Part shown: positions 18,258 through 27,667 of the stretch, one piece after another
Layout: each line of letters begins with the position of its first letter
Numbering within the stretch: position 1 is the stretch's first letter
Assembly (NCBI RefSeq): GCF_009907385.1
Contig: NZ_JAAATR010000018.1
Span: forward strand, 124,001-188,000
DNA length: 64,000 nt
From: Atlantibacter hermannii
GTDB lineage: Bacteria > Pseudomonadota > Gammaproteobacteria > Enterobacterales > Enterobacteriaceae
Direction of reading: 5' to 3'
Position numbers and translations under genes: made by a program
Notes under the pieces: model-generated
What the model saw: the letters and a program-made list of their open reading frames with translations, nothing else
Databases searched by the model: none
What the model was told of the DNA's origin: nothing

Positions 18258-19622
18258 ATGTTGAAATCATCGCTATTTATCAAAATTCTGGTTCTGATCG
18301 GCAGCGTCATTTTGCTGATTCTGCCGTTGTCGATGTTGAAAGGTTTAATTAACGAACGTTCGCAATATCGCGATGATGTGGAAAACTCACTCGAACAAAG
18401 CACCAGTGGTGCGCAAAAACTGTTGGGCCCGCTGATTGCGCTACCGATTTCGGAAATGATTTCGGTGCAGGAAGGGGGAAAAGAGGTCACGAAACCGTCG
18501 AGTTTTATTCATTATTATTTGCCGGATGAACTTGTGATTGAAGGGGATCAGCAAGTCGAGACGCGGCATATCGGTATCTACGATGGGCAAATCTGGAACG
18601 CGGCGCTGAACGTTCGCGCGGTCTTTAATACCGATAAATTCAATCAATGGCGCAAACCCGGTTTTGAAATCGGCCAGCCTTTTATCGCCCTTGCCGTGGG
18701 GGATTCCCGCGGTATTGTAAAAGTCGCTAAGGTTACCGTTAATGGCTACGCGCTACCGGCCATTGAACCGGGCACCGGGCTTGCCTCCCTGAAACAGGGC
18801 GTGCACATGGTCATTCCCGACAGCCTTAATCAGGAGCCACAGCTGAACCTGACATTTGCATTGAATTTAATGGGCACCGGGACGCTTTCCGTGGTGCCGC
18901 TGGGGCGAATGAGCCAGCTATCACTGACCAGTAACTGGCCGCATCCGGGATTCCTCGGGGATTTCCTGCCTCAACAACGTGAAGTCAGTGACAGCGGGTT
19001 TAAGGCGCAGTGGCAGAGTTCCTGGTTTGCCAACAATATCAACACTACGTTTGAAGAAGGCGCAGATTTGTATCGCGAAATTAATTCGCTACCGGCTTTC
19101 AGCGTGACGGTAGAAACGCCAGCCGATCAATATCAGCTTATCGACCGGGCGGTAAAATATGCGGTATTGCTGATAGCCATGACGTTTATGGCCTTTTTTA
19201 TCTTCGAAACCTTAACGGCAACGCTGATGCACCCGATGCAGTATCTGCTGGTGGGGATGTCGCTGGTGATGTTCTATCTGGTGCTGCTGGCGCTGGCGGA
19301 ACATATTGGATTTAATCTGGCGTGGCTAAGCGCCAGCCTCGTCTGCGCTCTGATGAACGGCGTTTATTTGCAGGCGGTGATGAAAGGATGGAAGCGAGGT
19401 CTGATCTTCAGCGCAGGGTTGTTAACGCTGGATGCGGTGCTATGGCAGTTGCTGCGTTCTCAGGATAGCGCGCTGTTGCTGGGGACGGCGGTCTTGCTGG
19501 TCGTCCTGACGACGGTCATGTTCCTGACGCGGCATATCGACTGGTATGCGTTATCAAAACGCACCCCGCGATTAAAACCGAAGGTGGCGGAAGGGGACGA
19601 ACGGGAAAGATTGTGGAAGTAA
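18258..19622 (+). CDS. creD: Inner membrane protein CreD
   Basis: CreD/CreD-like inner-membrane protein, 454 residues (E. coli 450), target of CreBC and linked to envelope and beta-lactam responses. One N-terminal transmembrane segment is followed by a large periplasmic domain (about 35-290, with LTSNWPHPGFLGDFLPQQREVSDSGF and QWQSSWFANN) and five or six C-terminal membrane helices (MTFMAFFIFETLTATLMHPMQYLLVG...). It starts after the cre tag and is preceded by AAGGAGGGCTT. Confidence 0.95.
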   Translation: MLKSSLFIKILVLIGSVILLILPLSMLKGLINERSQYRDDVENSLEQSTSGAQKLLGPLIALPISEMISVQEGGKEVTKPSSFIHYYLPDELVIEGDQQVETRHIGIYDGQIWNAALNVRAVFNTDKFNQWRKPGFEIGQPFIALAVGDSRGIVKVAKVTVNGYALPAIEPGTGLASLKQGVHMVIPDSLNQEPQLNLTFALNLMGTGTLSVVPLGRMSQLSLTSNWPHPGFLGDFLPQQREVSDSGFKAQWQSSWFANNINTTFEEGADLYREINSLPAFSVTVETPADQYQLIDRAVKYAVLLIAMTFMAFFIFETLTATLMHPMQYLLVGMSLVMFYLVLLALAEHIGFNLAWLSASLVCALMNGVYLQAVMKGWKRGLIFSAGLLTLDAVLWQLLRSQDSALLLGTAVLLVVLTTVMFLTRHIDWYALSKRTPRLKPKVAEGDERERLWK

Positions 19623-19640
19623 ATTGAAGTAAATTAAAGC

Positions 19641-19668
19641 AAAAGGGCGGAATTTCCGCCCTTTTTGT
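19641..19668. terminator. Bidirectional terminator between creD and arcA
   Basis: Stem GGGCGGA / TCCGCCC with A-run before and T-run after, so it reads as a rho-independent terminator for both convergent genes. Confidence 0.8.
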
Positions 19669-19686
19669 CTATCGATACGCAGCTGA

Positions 19687-20403
19687 CTATTCCTGCAGAT
19701 CGCCACAGAAACGGTAACCTTCGCCGTGGATGGTGGCGATGATTTCCGGGGTATCCGGAGTAGATTCGAAATGTTTACGAATGCGGCGGATAGTCACGTC
19801 GACAGTACGATCGTGCGGCTTAAGCTCACGACCGGTCATTTTCTTCAGCAGTTCAGCGCGAGACTGAATTTTGCCCGGGTTTTCACAGAAGTGCAGCATG
19901 GCGCGGAATTCGCTACGCGGCAGCTTATACTGTTCACCGTTAGGGCTTACCAGTGAACGGCTGTTGATATCCAGCTCCCAACCGTTGAATTTGTAGCTTT
20001 CAACGTTGCGACGCTCTTCGCTGATGGTACCGAGATTCATGGTCCGCGACAGCAGGTTACGCGCGCGGATGGTGAGTTCACGCGGGTTGAACGGCTTGGT
20101 GATATAGTCATCCGCGCCGATTTCGAGGCCGAGGATCTTATCGACTTCGTTATCGCGGCCGGTCAGGAACATCAGCGCCACGTTAGCTTGTTCACGTAGC
20201 TCACGCGCCAGCAGCAGGCCGTTCTTGCCTGGCAAGTTGATGTCCATGATCACCAGATTGATGTCATTATCAGAGAGGATCTGATGCATCTCAGCGCCAT
20301 CGGTGGCTTCAGACACATCGTAGCCTTCTGCTTCGAAAATGCTTTTTAACGTGTTGCGTGTTACCAACTCGTCTTCAACAATAAGAATGTGCGGGGTCTG
20401 CAT
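19687..20403 (-). CDS. arcA: Aerobic respiration control response regulator ArcA
   Basis: OmpR-type global regulator of respiratory metabolism, phosphorylated by ArcB, 238 residues and nearly identical to E. coli. The phosphoacceptor Asp54 lies in [12 protein letters not shown], the conserved Lys in [14 protein letters not shown], and the winged-helix DNA-binding domain covers about residues 135-235 ([41 protein letters not shown]). Its long 5' leader runs under the small gene yjjY on the opposite strand. Confidence 0.98.
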   Translation of the reverse strand: MQTPHILIVEDELVTRNTLKSIFEAEGYDVSEATDGAEMHQILSDNDINLVIMDINLPGKNGLLLARELREQANVALMFLTGRDNEVDKILGLEIGADDYITKPFNPRELTIRARNLLSRTMNLGTISEERRNVESYKFNGWELDINSRSLVSPNGEQYKLPRSEFRAMLHFCENPGKIQSRAELLKKMTGRELKPHDRTVDVTIRRIRKHFESTPDTPEIIATIHGEGYRFCGDLQE

Positions 20404-20499
20404 GTTTGCTACCTAAAATTGCCAACTAAATCGAAACAGGAAGTACAAAAGTCCCTGACCAGCCTGGTGCATGCCGAAAATTAACATGCCCGGCGTAAC

Positions 20500-20640
20500 A
20501 TGACTAAAGTACGTAATTGCGTTCTTGATGCACTTTCCATCAACGTCAACAACATCATTAGCTTGGTCGTGGGTACTTTCCCTCTGGACCCGACGGTGTC
20601 AAAAACGGCTGCCATCCTAACCATTTTAACAGCAACATAA
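20500..20640 (+). CDS. yjjY: Small conserved protein YjjY
   Basis: A 46-residue reading frame beginning MTKVRNCVLDALSINVNN that matches E. coli YjjY almost residue for residue (the end is KTAAILTILTAT where E. coli has KTAVILTILTAT). Function unknown. It lies 96 bases from the arcA start on the opposite strand, so it overlaps the arcA promoter and leader region. No strong ribosome-binding site is visible. The conservation may reflect DNA-level constraint from arcA regulatory signals rather than coding. Confidence 0.6.
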   Translation: MTKVRNCVLDALSINVNNIISLVVGTFPLDPTVSKTAAILTILTAT

Positions 20641-21037
20641 CAGGCTAAGAGAACGGCGACACCTAATAAAACTACGCTTCGTTGACATATATCAAATTCA
20701 ATTGTAGCACGATAACAATTTCTTGAAATCGTCGTCGCTGAATACTCGGGATAATCACAATTTTGCAAACTATCCGATAGTTTCTTGCCTCAACTAATTA
20801 ATAGACTGAATCCAATATTTAGGCAATATCTTAATAAAATTTATTCATGCGAAACAGAATGATATCATACTTTTATTAACATATTCCCTAAAGGTTTTAT
20901 TTAGGAAAACTTAAATATGCCTGATACGAGAACCTGCTCAAATACTGCGCTTTTTGTTATCGCAATGTAAATTCTCGCCGCGTAATATGTTGAGCTTAAT
21001 CACGTTTTTTTGTCATTTATTGGCATGAGAGAGCCGG
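20641..21037. other. AT-rich intergenic region yjjY-yjtD
   Basis: About 400 bases without a convincing gene, clearly more AT-rich than its surroundings. It should contain the distal arcA promoters (leftwards) and the yjtD promoter (rightwards). I could not assign individual boxes with confidence. A 95-codon minus-strand frame here reads through yjjY antisense and is not supported. Confidence 0.6.
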
Positions 21038-21724
21038 ATGCAATTTCCAATAATTTTAGTATCGCCCGCCAGAGCAGAAAATGTCGGCGCCGCTGCGCGG
21101 GCAATGAAAACCATGGGATTTAACGAGTTACGTATTGTCGCCAGTGATGCCCACTTACAACCTGCCGCGCGGTGGGTTGCCCATGGCGCGGGCGATATCA
21201 TTGATAATATAAAGCTTTATCCAACGCTTGCCGAGGCGGTGGCCGATGTTGAGTTCGTGGTCGCGACCACTGCGCGCAGCCGGGCAAAATTTCATTATTA
21301 CGCCACGCCGGAACAACTTGTGCCGCTATTGCGCGAAAAACAACAATGGATGAACGCTATTGCGCTGGTGTTTGGCCGGGAAGATTCGGGTTTGACGAAT
21401 GATGAATTATCACTGGCAGATATTTTAACTGGCGTACCTATGGTTGCAGATTATCCTTCGCTCAATTTAGGCCAGGCGGTAATGGTGTATTGCTACCAAT
21501 TAGCATCATTAATGCAAACGCAGCGGGATAAACGTGAACAGGACCAGGGACAGCAGCTCAACGCGCTGCGTCATCGCGTAAATGCGCTACTTAAAAAACT
21601 CAATGTTGAAGATGACAACAAAATGTCGGACTGGTTGACCCAGCGTTTAGGGCAGCTTGAACAGCGCGATACCGCTATGTTGCACCGGTTACTGCACGAT
21701 ATCGAAAAAAAACTTACAGAGTAA
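21038..21724 (+). CDS. yjtD: TrmH/SpoU-family RNA methyltransferase YjtD (LasT)
   Basis: SPOUT-class SAM-dependent RNA methyltransferase, 228 residues. Family motifs are IILVSPARAENVGAAARAMKTMGFNELRIV at the N-terminus, IALVFGREDSGLTNDELSLAD and YPSLNLGQAVMVYCYQL in the knotted SAM site. It resembles TrmJ, which 2'-O-methylates tRNA position 32; the target of YjtD itself is not established. It sits directly before the thr operon as in E. coli. Confidence 0.9.
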   Translation: MQFPIILVSPARAENVGAAARAMKTMGFNELRIVASDAHLQPAARWVAHGAGDIIDNIKLYPTLAEAVADVEFVVATTARSRAKFHYYATPEQLVPLLREKQQWMNAIALVFGREDSGLTNDELSLADILTGVPMVADYPSLNLGQAVMVYCYQLASLMQTQRDKREQDQGQQLNALRHRVNALLKKLNVEDDNKMSDWLTQRLGQLEQRDTAMLHRLLHDIEKKLTE

Positions 21725-21857
21725 AATTCTGTGAGCAGTAAAATTTATGGTGATTAAGAGGGCTGTTATTGCCAGGCGCTGATTATGCCCGATATTTTGT
21801 GACCCAGCGGCAGCATGGATGAGGGTGATTGCGAAAGGTGACTAAATGCGAAATTCA

Positions 21858-21886
21858 TTGACTTGGCGCAACAGATACTTTAACCA
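21858..21886 (+). promoter_or_regulatory. thr operon promoter (candidate)
   Basis: TTGACT at 21858-21863 and TAACCA at 21881-21886 with a 17-base spacer. The surrounding block (ATACTTTAACCAATA) is the same sequence seen upstream of thrL in E. coli, which supports it more than the weak -10 does. Confidence 0.55.
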
Positions 21887-21930
21887 ATAGGGTACAGCAA
21901 CAGAAACCAGATACAGAGCACACAACATCC

Positions 21931-21999
21931 ATGACTCGCATCAGCCTGAACACCATTATTACAACCACCACCATTACCACAGGTAACGGGGCGGGCTGA
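21931..21999 (+). CDS. thrL: thr operon leader peptide ThrL
   Basis: A 22-residue leader rich in threonine (8) and isoleucine (4), ending [12 protein letters not shown] like the E. coli peptide. Ribosome stalling at Thr/Ile codons when charged tRNA is scarce prevents the terminator at 22019-22054 from forming. The N-terminal half ([10 protein letters not shown]) differs from E. coli in sequence and is one residue longer. Confidence 0.93.
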   Translation: MTRISLNTIITTTTITTGNGAG

Positions 22000-22018
22000 C
22001 GCGTACAGGAAAAACTGA

Positions 22019-22054
22019 AAAAAGCCCGCACCTGAACAGTGCGGGCTTTTTTTT
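22019..22054 (+). terminator. thr attenuator
   Basis: Hairpin AAAGCCCGCAC / GTGCGGGCTTT followed by a run of T, 20 bases after the thrL stop and 26 before thrA. This is the transcription attenuator of the thr operon. Confidence 0.92.
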
Positions 22055-22079
22055 CGACCAGAAATCAAGGGGTAATACC

Positions 22080-24542
22080 ATGCGAGTGTTGAAATTTGGC
22101 GGTACATCAGTGGCGAATGCGCAACGTTTTCTGCGCGTAGCCGACATTCTGGAAAGTAATGCCAGACAGGGGCAGGTGGCGACGGTTCTCTCTGCCCCGG
22201 CGAAAATTACTAACCACCTGGTGGCGATGATTGAAAAAACCATCGGGGGTCAGGATGCGCTGCCGAATATCAGCGATGCGGAAAAAATCTTTGCCGATCT
22301 GCTTAACGGCCTCGCCGCCGAGCAACCCGGTTTTCCCCTGGCGCAACTCAAGGCTCTGGTCGACCATGAATTTGCCCAGATTAACCATATCCTGCACGGC
22401 ATTAGCCTGCTCGGCCAGTGCCCGGACAGCATCAACGCGGCGCTGATTTGCCGTGGCGAAAAGTTATCGATTGCCATTATGGCGGGCCTGCTGGAAGCGC
22501 GCGGTCATAAGGTCAGCGTTATCGATCCGGTTGAAAAACTGCTGGCGGTGGGCCATTACCTCGAATCTACCGTAGATATCGCTGAATCCACCCGTCGTAT
22601 CGCCGCCAGCCGTATTCCTGCCGATCACATGATCCTGATGGCCGGTTTTACCGCCGGGAATGAGAAGGGCGAACTGGTTGTTTTAGGCCGTAACGGTTCC
22701 GACTACTCCGCTGCCGTGCTGGCCGCCTGTTTGCGCGCCGACTGTTGTGAGATCTGGACTGACGTCGACGGCGTTTATACCTGCGACCCGCGCCAGGTGC
22801 CGGATGCCAGGTTGCTGAAATCGATGTCGTATCAGGAAGCCATGGAGCTCTCCTACTTCGGCGCTAAAGTTCTCCATCCCCGCACCATCGCCCCCATCGC
22901 CCAGTTCCAGATCCCCTGCCTGATTAAAAACACCGGTAATCCGCAAGCGGCAGGCACCCTGATCGGCGCCAGCAGCGATGAAGACGGCCTGCCGGTGAAG
23001 GGCATCAGCAACCTGAATAATATGGCGATGTTCAGCGTCTCTGGCCCGGGCATGAAAGGCATGGTCGGGATGGCGGCGCGCGTGTTCGCGGTGATGTCCC
23101 GTGCGGGTATTTCGGTGGTGCTGATTACCCAGTCCTCGTCTGAATACAGCATCAGCTTCTGCGTGCCGCAGGCCGATAGCGTGCGGGCGCAGCGAGCGAT
23201 GCAGGACGAGTTTTATCTGGAACTGAAAGAAGGGTTGCTGGAGCCGCTGGCGGTGATGGAGCGCCTGGCGATCATCTCCGTGGTCGGCGACGGCATGCGC
23301 ACCCTGCGCGGCATCTCCGCCAGGTTCTTCGCCGCGCTGGCGCGGGCCAATATCAATATCGTGGCGATCGCTCAGGGCTCGTCCGAGCGCTCTATCTCCG
23401 TGGTGGTCAGCAACGACGATGTCACCACCGGCGTGCGCGTGACCCATCAGATGCTGTTCAACACCGATCAGGTGATTGAAGTGTTCGTGATTGGCGTCGG
23501 CGGGGTCGGCGGAGCGCTGCTGGAGCAGCTTAAGCGCCAGCAGGCGTGGTTAAAGCAAAAGCATATCGATTTACGCGTATGCGGCGTCGCCAACTCAAAA
23601 GCGCTGTTGACCAACGTGCACGGTCTGGATCTGGAAAACTGGCGTGATGCGCTGGGCCAGGCGTCGGAGCCGTTCAATCTCGGCCGCCTGATCCGTCTGG
23701 CAAAAGAGTATCACCTGCTCAACCCGGTGATCGTCGACTGTACCTCTAACCAGGCGGTGGCCGATCAGTACGCGGATTTCCTGAGCGAAGGTTTCCACGT
23801 GGTGACACCGAACAAAAAAGCCAATACCTCCTCGATGGATTACTACCATCAGATGCGTCAGGCGGCGGCGAAATCACGCCGTAAATTCCTTTACGACACC
23901 AACGTCGGCGCGGGCCTGCCGGTTATTGAAAACCTCCAGAACCTGCTCAACGCGGGCGATGAGCTGCAACGCTTCTCCGGTATTTTATCCGGTTCACTGT
24001 CGTTTATTTTCGGCAAGCTGGACGAGGGGATGAAACTCTCTGAAGCCACCGCCACCGCGCGTGAACTGGGCTATACCGAGCCGGACCCGCGTGATGATCT
24101 CAGCGGCATGGACGTGGCGCGTAAATTGTTGATTCTGGCGCGTGAAACCGGGCGTAGCCTGGAGCTTTCAGATATTGTGATTGAGCCAGTGCTCCCGGCG
24201 AGCTTTGATGCTGAAGGCGACGTCGCCAGCTTTATGGCCCGCCTGAACCAGCTGGACGATGAGTTTTCCTCACTGGTGGCGAAGGCGCGTGATGAAGGCA
24301 AAGTGCTGCGCTATGTCGGCCTGATCGAAGAAGATGGCACCTGTCGCGTGAAGATCGCTGCTGTAGACGGCAATGATCCGCTGTACAAAGTGAAAAACGG
24401 CGAAAATGCCCTGGCGTTTTACAGCCACTATTATCAGCCGCTGCCGCTGGTGCTTCGGGGTTACGGCGCGGGGAACGATGTGACCGCTGCTGGCGTGTTT
24501 GCCGATTTGCTGCGCACCCTTTCATGGAAGTTAGGAGTTTAA
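22080..24542 (+). CDS. thrA: Bifunctional aspartokinase I / homoserine dehydrogenase I
   Basis: First and third steps from aspartate to threonine in one chain of 820 residues, the E. coli length. The kinase domain starts with [11 protein letters not shown] (residues 3-13). Two ACT-like regulatory modules follow (about 310-460: [21 protein letters not shown] and [21 protein letters not shown]). The NAD(P)-binding motif [15 protein letters not shown] (about 468-482) opens the homoserine dehydrogenase domain, with TPNKKANT and [18 protein letters not shown]. It is feedback-inhibited by threonine in the family. Downstream of the attenuator, one base before thrB. Confidence 0.98.
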   Translation: MRVLKFGGTSVANAQRFLRVADILESNARQGQVATVLSAPAKITNHLVAMIEKTIGGQDALPNISDAEKIFADLLNGLAAEQPGFPLAQLKALVDHEFAQINHILHGISLLGQCPDSINAALICRGEKLSIAIMAGLLEARGHKVSVIDPVEKLLAVGHYLESTVDIAESTRRIAASRIPADHMILMAGFTAGNEKGELVVLGRNGSDYSAAVLAACLRADCCEIWTDVDGVYTCDPRQVPDARLLKSMSYQEAMELSYFGAKVLHPRTIAPIAQFQIPCLIKNTGNPQAAGTLIGASSDEDGLPVKGISNLNNMAMFSVSGPGMKGMVGMAARVFAVMSRAGISVVLITQSSSEYSISFCVPQADSVRAQRAMQDEFYLELKEGLLEPLAVMERLAIISVVGDGMRTLRGISARFFAALARANINIVAIAQGSSERSISVVVSNDDVTTGVRVTHQMLFNTDQVIEVFVIGVGGVGGALLEQLKRQQAWLKQKHIDLRVCGVANSKALLTNVHGLDLENWRDALGQASEPFNLGRLIRLAKEYHLLNPVIVDCTSNQAVADQYADFLSEGFHVVTPNKKANTSSMDYYHQMRQAAAKSRRKFLYDTNVGAGLPVIENLQNLLNAGDELQRFSGILSGSLSFIFGKLDEGMKLSEATATARELGYTEPDPRDDLSGMDVARKLLILARETGRSLELSDIVIEPVLPASFDAEGDVASFMARLNQLDDEFSSLVAKARDEGKVLRYVGLIEEDGTCRVKIAAVDGNDPLYKVKNGENALAFYSHYYQPLPLVLRGYGAGNDVTAAGVFADLLRTLSWKLGV

Positions 24543-24543
24543 G

Positions 24544-25473
24544 ATGGTTAAAGTATATGCCCCGGCCTCCATTGGGAACGTCAGCGTGGGGTTTGATGTA
24601 TTAGGCGCGGCCGTGACACCCGCCAGCGGTGAGCTGCTGGGCGATTGCGTGACGGTGGAAGCAGCGCCGCAATTTTCGCTGACCAATCGCGGGCAGTTCG
24701 TCAATAAATTACCCAGCGAGCCGCGTGAAAACATCGTGTATCAGTGCTGGGAGCGCTTTTGTCAGGAGATCGGCAAAACCGTGCCGGTGGCGATGACCCT
24801 GGAAAAAAATATGCCTATCGGCTCCGGTCTGGGCTCCAGCGCGTGTTCCGTGGTGGCGGGCCTGATGGCGATGAACGAATTTTGCGGTAAGCCGCTTAAC
24901 GATACGCGTTTGCTGGCGCTGATGGGCGAGCTGGAGGGGCGCATCTCCGGCAGCATTCATTACGACAATGTCGCGCCCTGCTTTTTAGGCGGTTTGCAGC
25001 TGATGCTGGAAGAGAACGGCATTATCAGCCAGCAGGTGCCAGGCTTTGAAGAGTGGCTGTGGGTGATGGCCTATCCGGGCATCAAGGTTTCCACCGCCGA
25101 AGCGCGGGCGATCTTACCCGCGCAGTATCGCCGTCAGGATTGCATCGCCCACGGGCGTTACCTGGCGGGCTTTATTCACGCCTGCCACACCCGCCAGCCG
25201 CTGCTGGCGGCGAAGCTGATGCGCGATGTGATTGCCGAACCGTATCGCACTAAATTGCTGCCGGGTTTCAGCCAGGCGCGGCAGGCTGCGGCGGATATCG
25301 GCGCGCTGGCCTGCGGGATTTCCGGCTCCGGCCCGACCCTGTTTGCCGTGTGCGATAACCCGGAAACGGCGCAGCGCATGGCGGACTGGCTGCAACAACA
25401 TTACCTGCAAAATCAGGAAGGCTTTGTACATATTTGCCGTCTGGATACGGCTGGCGCACGAGTACTGGGATAA
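24544..25473 (+). CDS. thrB: Homoserine kinase
   Basis: GHMP-family kinase that phosphorylates L-homoserine to O-phosphohomoserine, 309 residues. Signatures are [18 protein letters not shown] at the N-terminus, the ATP loop [20 protein letters not shown] (about 88-107) and the C-terminal [12 protein letters not shown] motif. It starts one base after the thrA stop and three bases before thrC, so the three genes are translationally linked. Confidence 0.98.
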   Translation: MVKVYAPASIGNVSVGFDVLGAAVTPASGELLGDCVTVEAAPQFSLTNRGQFVNKLPSEPRENIVYQCWERFCQEIGKTVPVAMTLEKNMPIGSGLGSSACSVVAGLMAMNEFCGKPLNDTRLLALMGELEGRISGSIHYDNVAPCFLGGLQLMLEENGIISQQVPGFEEWLWVMAYPGIKVSTAEARAILPAQYRRQDCIAHGRYLAGFIHACHTRQPLLAAKLMRDVIAEPYRTKLLPGFSQARQAAADIGALACGISGSGPTLFAVCDNPETAQRMADWLQQHYLQNQEGFVHICRLDTAGARVLG

Positions 25474-25476
25474 CGC

Positions 25477-26763
25477 ATGAAACTCTATAATCTGAAAGAT
25501 CACAACGAACAGGTCAGCTTTGCGCAGGCGGTTACGCAAGGACTGGGCAAAAATCAGGGCCTGTTTTTCCCGCACGATTTACCGGAATTCAGCCTCACCG
25601 AAATTGACGAGATGCTAAAGCTGGATTTCGTCGCGCGCAGCGCGAAAATCCTGTCCGCCTTTATTGGCGATGAAATTCCGCAGGAGATCCTCGAAAACCG
25701 CGTGCGCAACGCCTTTGCCTTCCCGGCACCGGTGAAAAGCGTCGAGCCGGATATCGGCTGTCTTGAGCTGTTCCACGGTCCGACGCTGGCGTTTAAAGAT
25801 TTCGGCGGTCGCTTTATGGCCCAGATGCTGGCGCACATCAGCGGCGATAAACCCGTGACCATTTTAACCGCCACTTCCGGCGACACCGGCGCGGCGGTGG
25901 CCCACGCGTTTTACGGGCTGAAGAACGTGCGCGTGGTGATCCTCTATCCGCAGGGCAAAATTTCTCCGCTACAGGAAAAACTGTTCTGCACCCTGGGCGG
26001 CAACATCGAAACGGTGGCGATTGACGGCGATTTTGACGCCTGTCAGGCGCTGGTCAAGCAGGCATTTGATGATGAAGAGCTGAAAGTCGCGCTGGGTCTG
26101 AACTCGGCGAACTCCATCAACATCAGCCGCCTGCTGGCGCAGATTTGCTATTACTTCGAAGCTGTGGCGCAGCTGCCGCAAGAAGCGCGTAATCAGCTGG
26201 TGGTGTCGGTGCCCAGCGGTAACTTCGGCGATCTCACCGCCGGGCTGCTGGCGAAGTCCCTTGGTCTGCCGGTGAAGCGCTTTATCGCTGCGACCAATGC
26301 CAACGACACCGTGCCGCGTTTCCTGCAAAACGGTGAATGGCAGCCGAAAGCCACCGTGGCGACGCTGTCTAACGCGATGGACGTTTCCCAGCCAAACAAC
26401 TGGCCGCGAGTGGAAGAGCTGTTCCGCCGCAAAGTGTGGCGACTGAATGAACTGGGGTATGCGGCGGTGGACGATAATGTCACTCAGGAAACGATGCGTG
26501 AACTGAAAGCGGGCGGGTACGTGTCTGAACCCCATGCGGCGATCGCTTACCGCGCTTTGCGTGACCAGCTGCGTCCGGGAGAATACGGGTTGTTCCTCGG
26601 CACGGCGCATCCGGCGAAATTTAAAGAGAGCGTGGAGTCGATCCTCGGCGAGACGCTGGATCTGCCGAAAGAGCTGGCTGAACGTGCCGATCTGCCGTTG
26701 CTCTCGCATCAGCTGCCGGCAGATTTCGCGGCGTTACGTCAGTTGATGATGACCAAAGCCTGA
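25477..26763 (+). CDS. thrC: Threonine synthase
   Basis: PLP enzyme that converts O-phosphohomoserine to L-threonine, 428 residues. The PLP lysine is Lys107 in HGPTLAFKDFGGRF; the phosphate-binding and substrate loops TATSGDTGAAVAHAF and SVPSGNFGDLTAG are intact. It is the last gene of the thr operon and is followed by a strong terminator at 26780-26811. Confidence 0.98.
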   Translation: MKLYNLKDHNEQVSFAQAVTQGLGKNQGLFFPHDLPEFSLTEIDEMLKLDFVARSAKILSAFIGDEIPQEILENRVRNAFAFPAPVKSVEPDIGCLELFHGPTLAFKDFGGRFMAQMLAHISGDKPVTILTATSGDTGAAVAHAFYGLKNVRVVILYPQGKISPLQEKLFCTLGGNIETVAIDGDFDACQALVKQAFDDEELKVALGLNSANSINISRLLAQICYYFEAVAQLPQEARNQLVVSVPSGNFGDLTAGLLAKSLGLPVKRFIAATNANDTVPRFLQNGEWQPKATVATLSNAMDVSQPNNWPRVEELFRRKVWRLNELGYAAVDDNVTQETMRELKAGGYVSEPHAAIAYRALRDQLRPGEYGLFLGTAHPAKFKESVESILGETLDLPKELAERADLPLLSHQLPADFAALRQLMMTKA

Positions 26764-26779
26764 TAAGACTTGATTGCCG

Positions 26780-26811
26780 GGCCCGGTCTGCGAAAGCGCC
26801 GGGCCTTTTTG
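26780..26811 (+). terminator. thr operon terminator
   Basis: Stem GGCCCGG / CCGGGCC with a 12-base interval followed by TTTTTGTT, 17 bases after the thrC stop. Confidence 0.8.
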
Positions 26812-26815
26812 TTGC

Positions 26816-27589
26816 TTAACGTTCAGGGCGTTTAAAGACCAGCTCGGTTTCGCTCGACATGTCGCGATCCCAGGCATAGCCGTCCATGTCAAATTGGGTC
26901 AGCTGCTGGGGCAGGGTCAGGCGGTTTTCGATTACGTAGCGACTCATCAATCCGCGCGCTTTCTTGGCGTAGAAGCTGATCACCTTAAATTTGCCGTTTT
27001 TCTCATCCAGGAATACCGGCTTCACGATCTTCGCGTTCAGCTTCGTCGGCCGCACCGCTTTGAAATACTCATCGGACGCCAGGTTAACCAATACGTTGTC
27101 GCCCTGGGCGGCCAGCGCGTCGTTCAGCGTATGGGTAATAATGTCGCCCCAGAACGTGTATAAATCGCTGCCTTTGGCGTTCTCCAGCTTGATGCCCATT
27201 TCCAGCCGGTAGGGCTGCATCAGATCCAGCGGACGCAGTACGCCGTATAACCCCGATAGCATCCGCAAATGACGCTGGGCAAAGTCGAAATCCGCCTCGC
27301 TGAAGGTCTCCGCCTGGAGCCCGGTATAGACATCGCCTTTAAACGCCAGAATTGCCTGGCGCGCGTTGTCCGGGGTGAAGTCCGGATGCCAGTCGTGAAA
27401 GCGCGTTGCGTTCAGGGACGCGATTTTATCGCTCACGCCCATCAGCGCTTTGATCTGCGCTTCAGACAAATTGCGCGCTTCGCCAATCAGCTGCTGGGCA
27501 TACTCCAGCAGCTCGGGCTGGGTATGGCGTTGAGTGGCCAGCGGGCTTTGATAATCCAGGGTTTTGGCAGGTGAAATCAGTAACAGCAT
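26816..27589 (-). CDS. yaaA: Peroxide stress protein YaaA
   Basis: YaaA/DUF328 family protein, 257 residues (E. coli 258), known to limit iron-driven oxidative damage during peroxide stress in E. coli and reported to bind DNA. Conserved stretches are [19 protein letters not shown] at the N-terminus, [37 protein letters not shown] and [11 protein letters not shown]. Unlike E. coli K-12 there is no yaaX between thrC and yaaA. Confidence 0.94.
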   Translation of the reverse strand: MLLLISPAKTLDYQSPLATQRHTQPELLEYAQQLIGEARNLSEAQIKALMGVSDKIASLNATRFHDWHPDFTPDNARQAILAFKGDVYTGLQAETFSEADFDFAQRHLRMLSGLYGVLRPLDLMQPYRLEMGIKLENAKGSDLYTFWGDIITHTLNDALAAQGDNVLVNLASDEYFKAVRPTKLNAKIVKPVFLDEKNGKFKVISFYAKKARGLMSRYVIENRLTLPQQLTQFDMDGYAWDRDMSSETELVFKRPER

Positions 27590-27667
27590 TGCTTTTCCTT
27601 ACAGGCTTTTTGGTGACTGTAACAAATTTTGGCGCAAAGGTGACCAATGGTTGCAATCAGTTTACGT

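Noticed and set aside
20481-20768. A 95-codon minus-strand frame upstream of arcA.
   Set aside because: It is antisense to yjjY and lies in arcA leader DNA; no domain and no supported start.
22683-23447. A 254-codon minus-strand frame inside thrA.
   Set aside because: Antisense shadow rich in His and Asp; thrA is certain.
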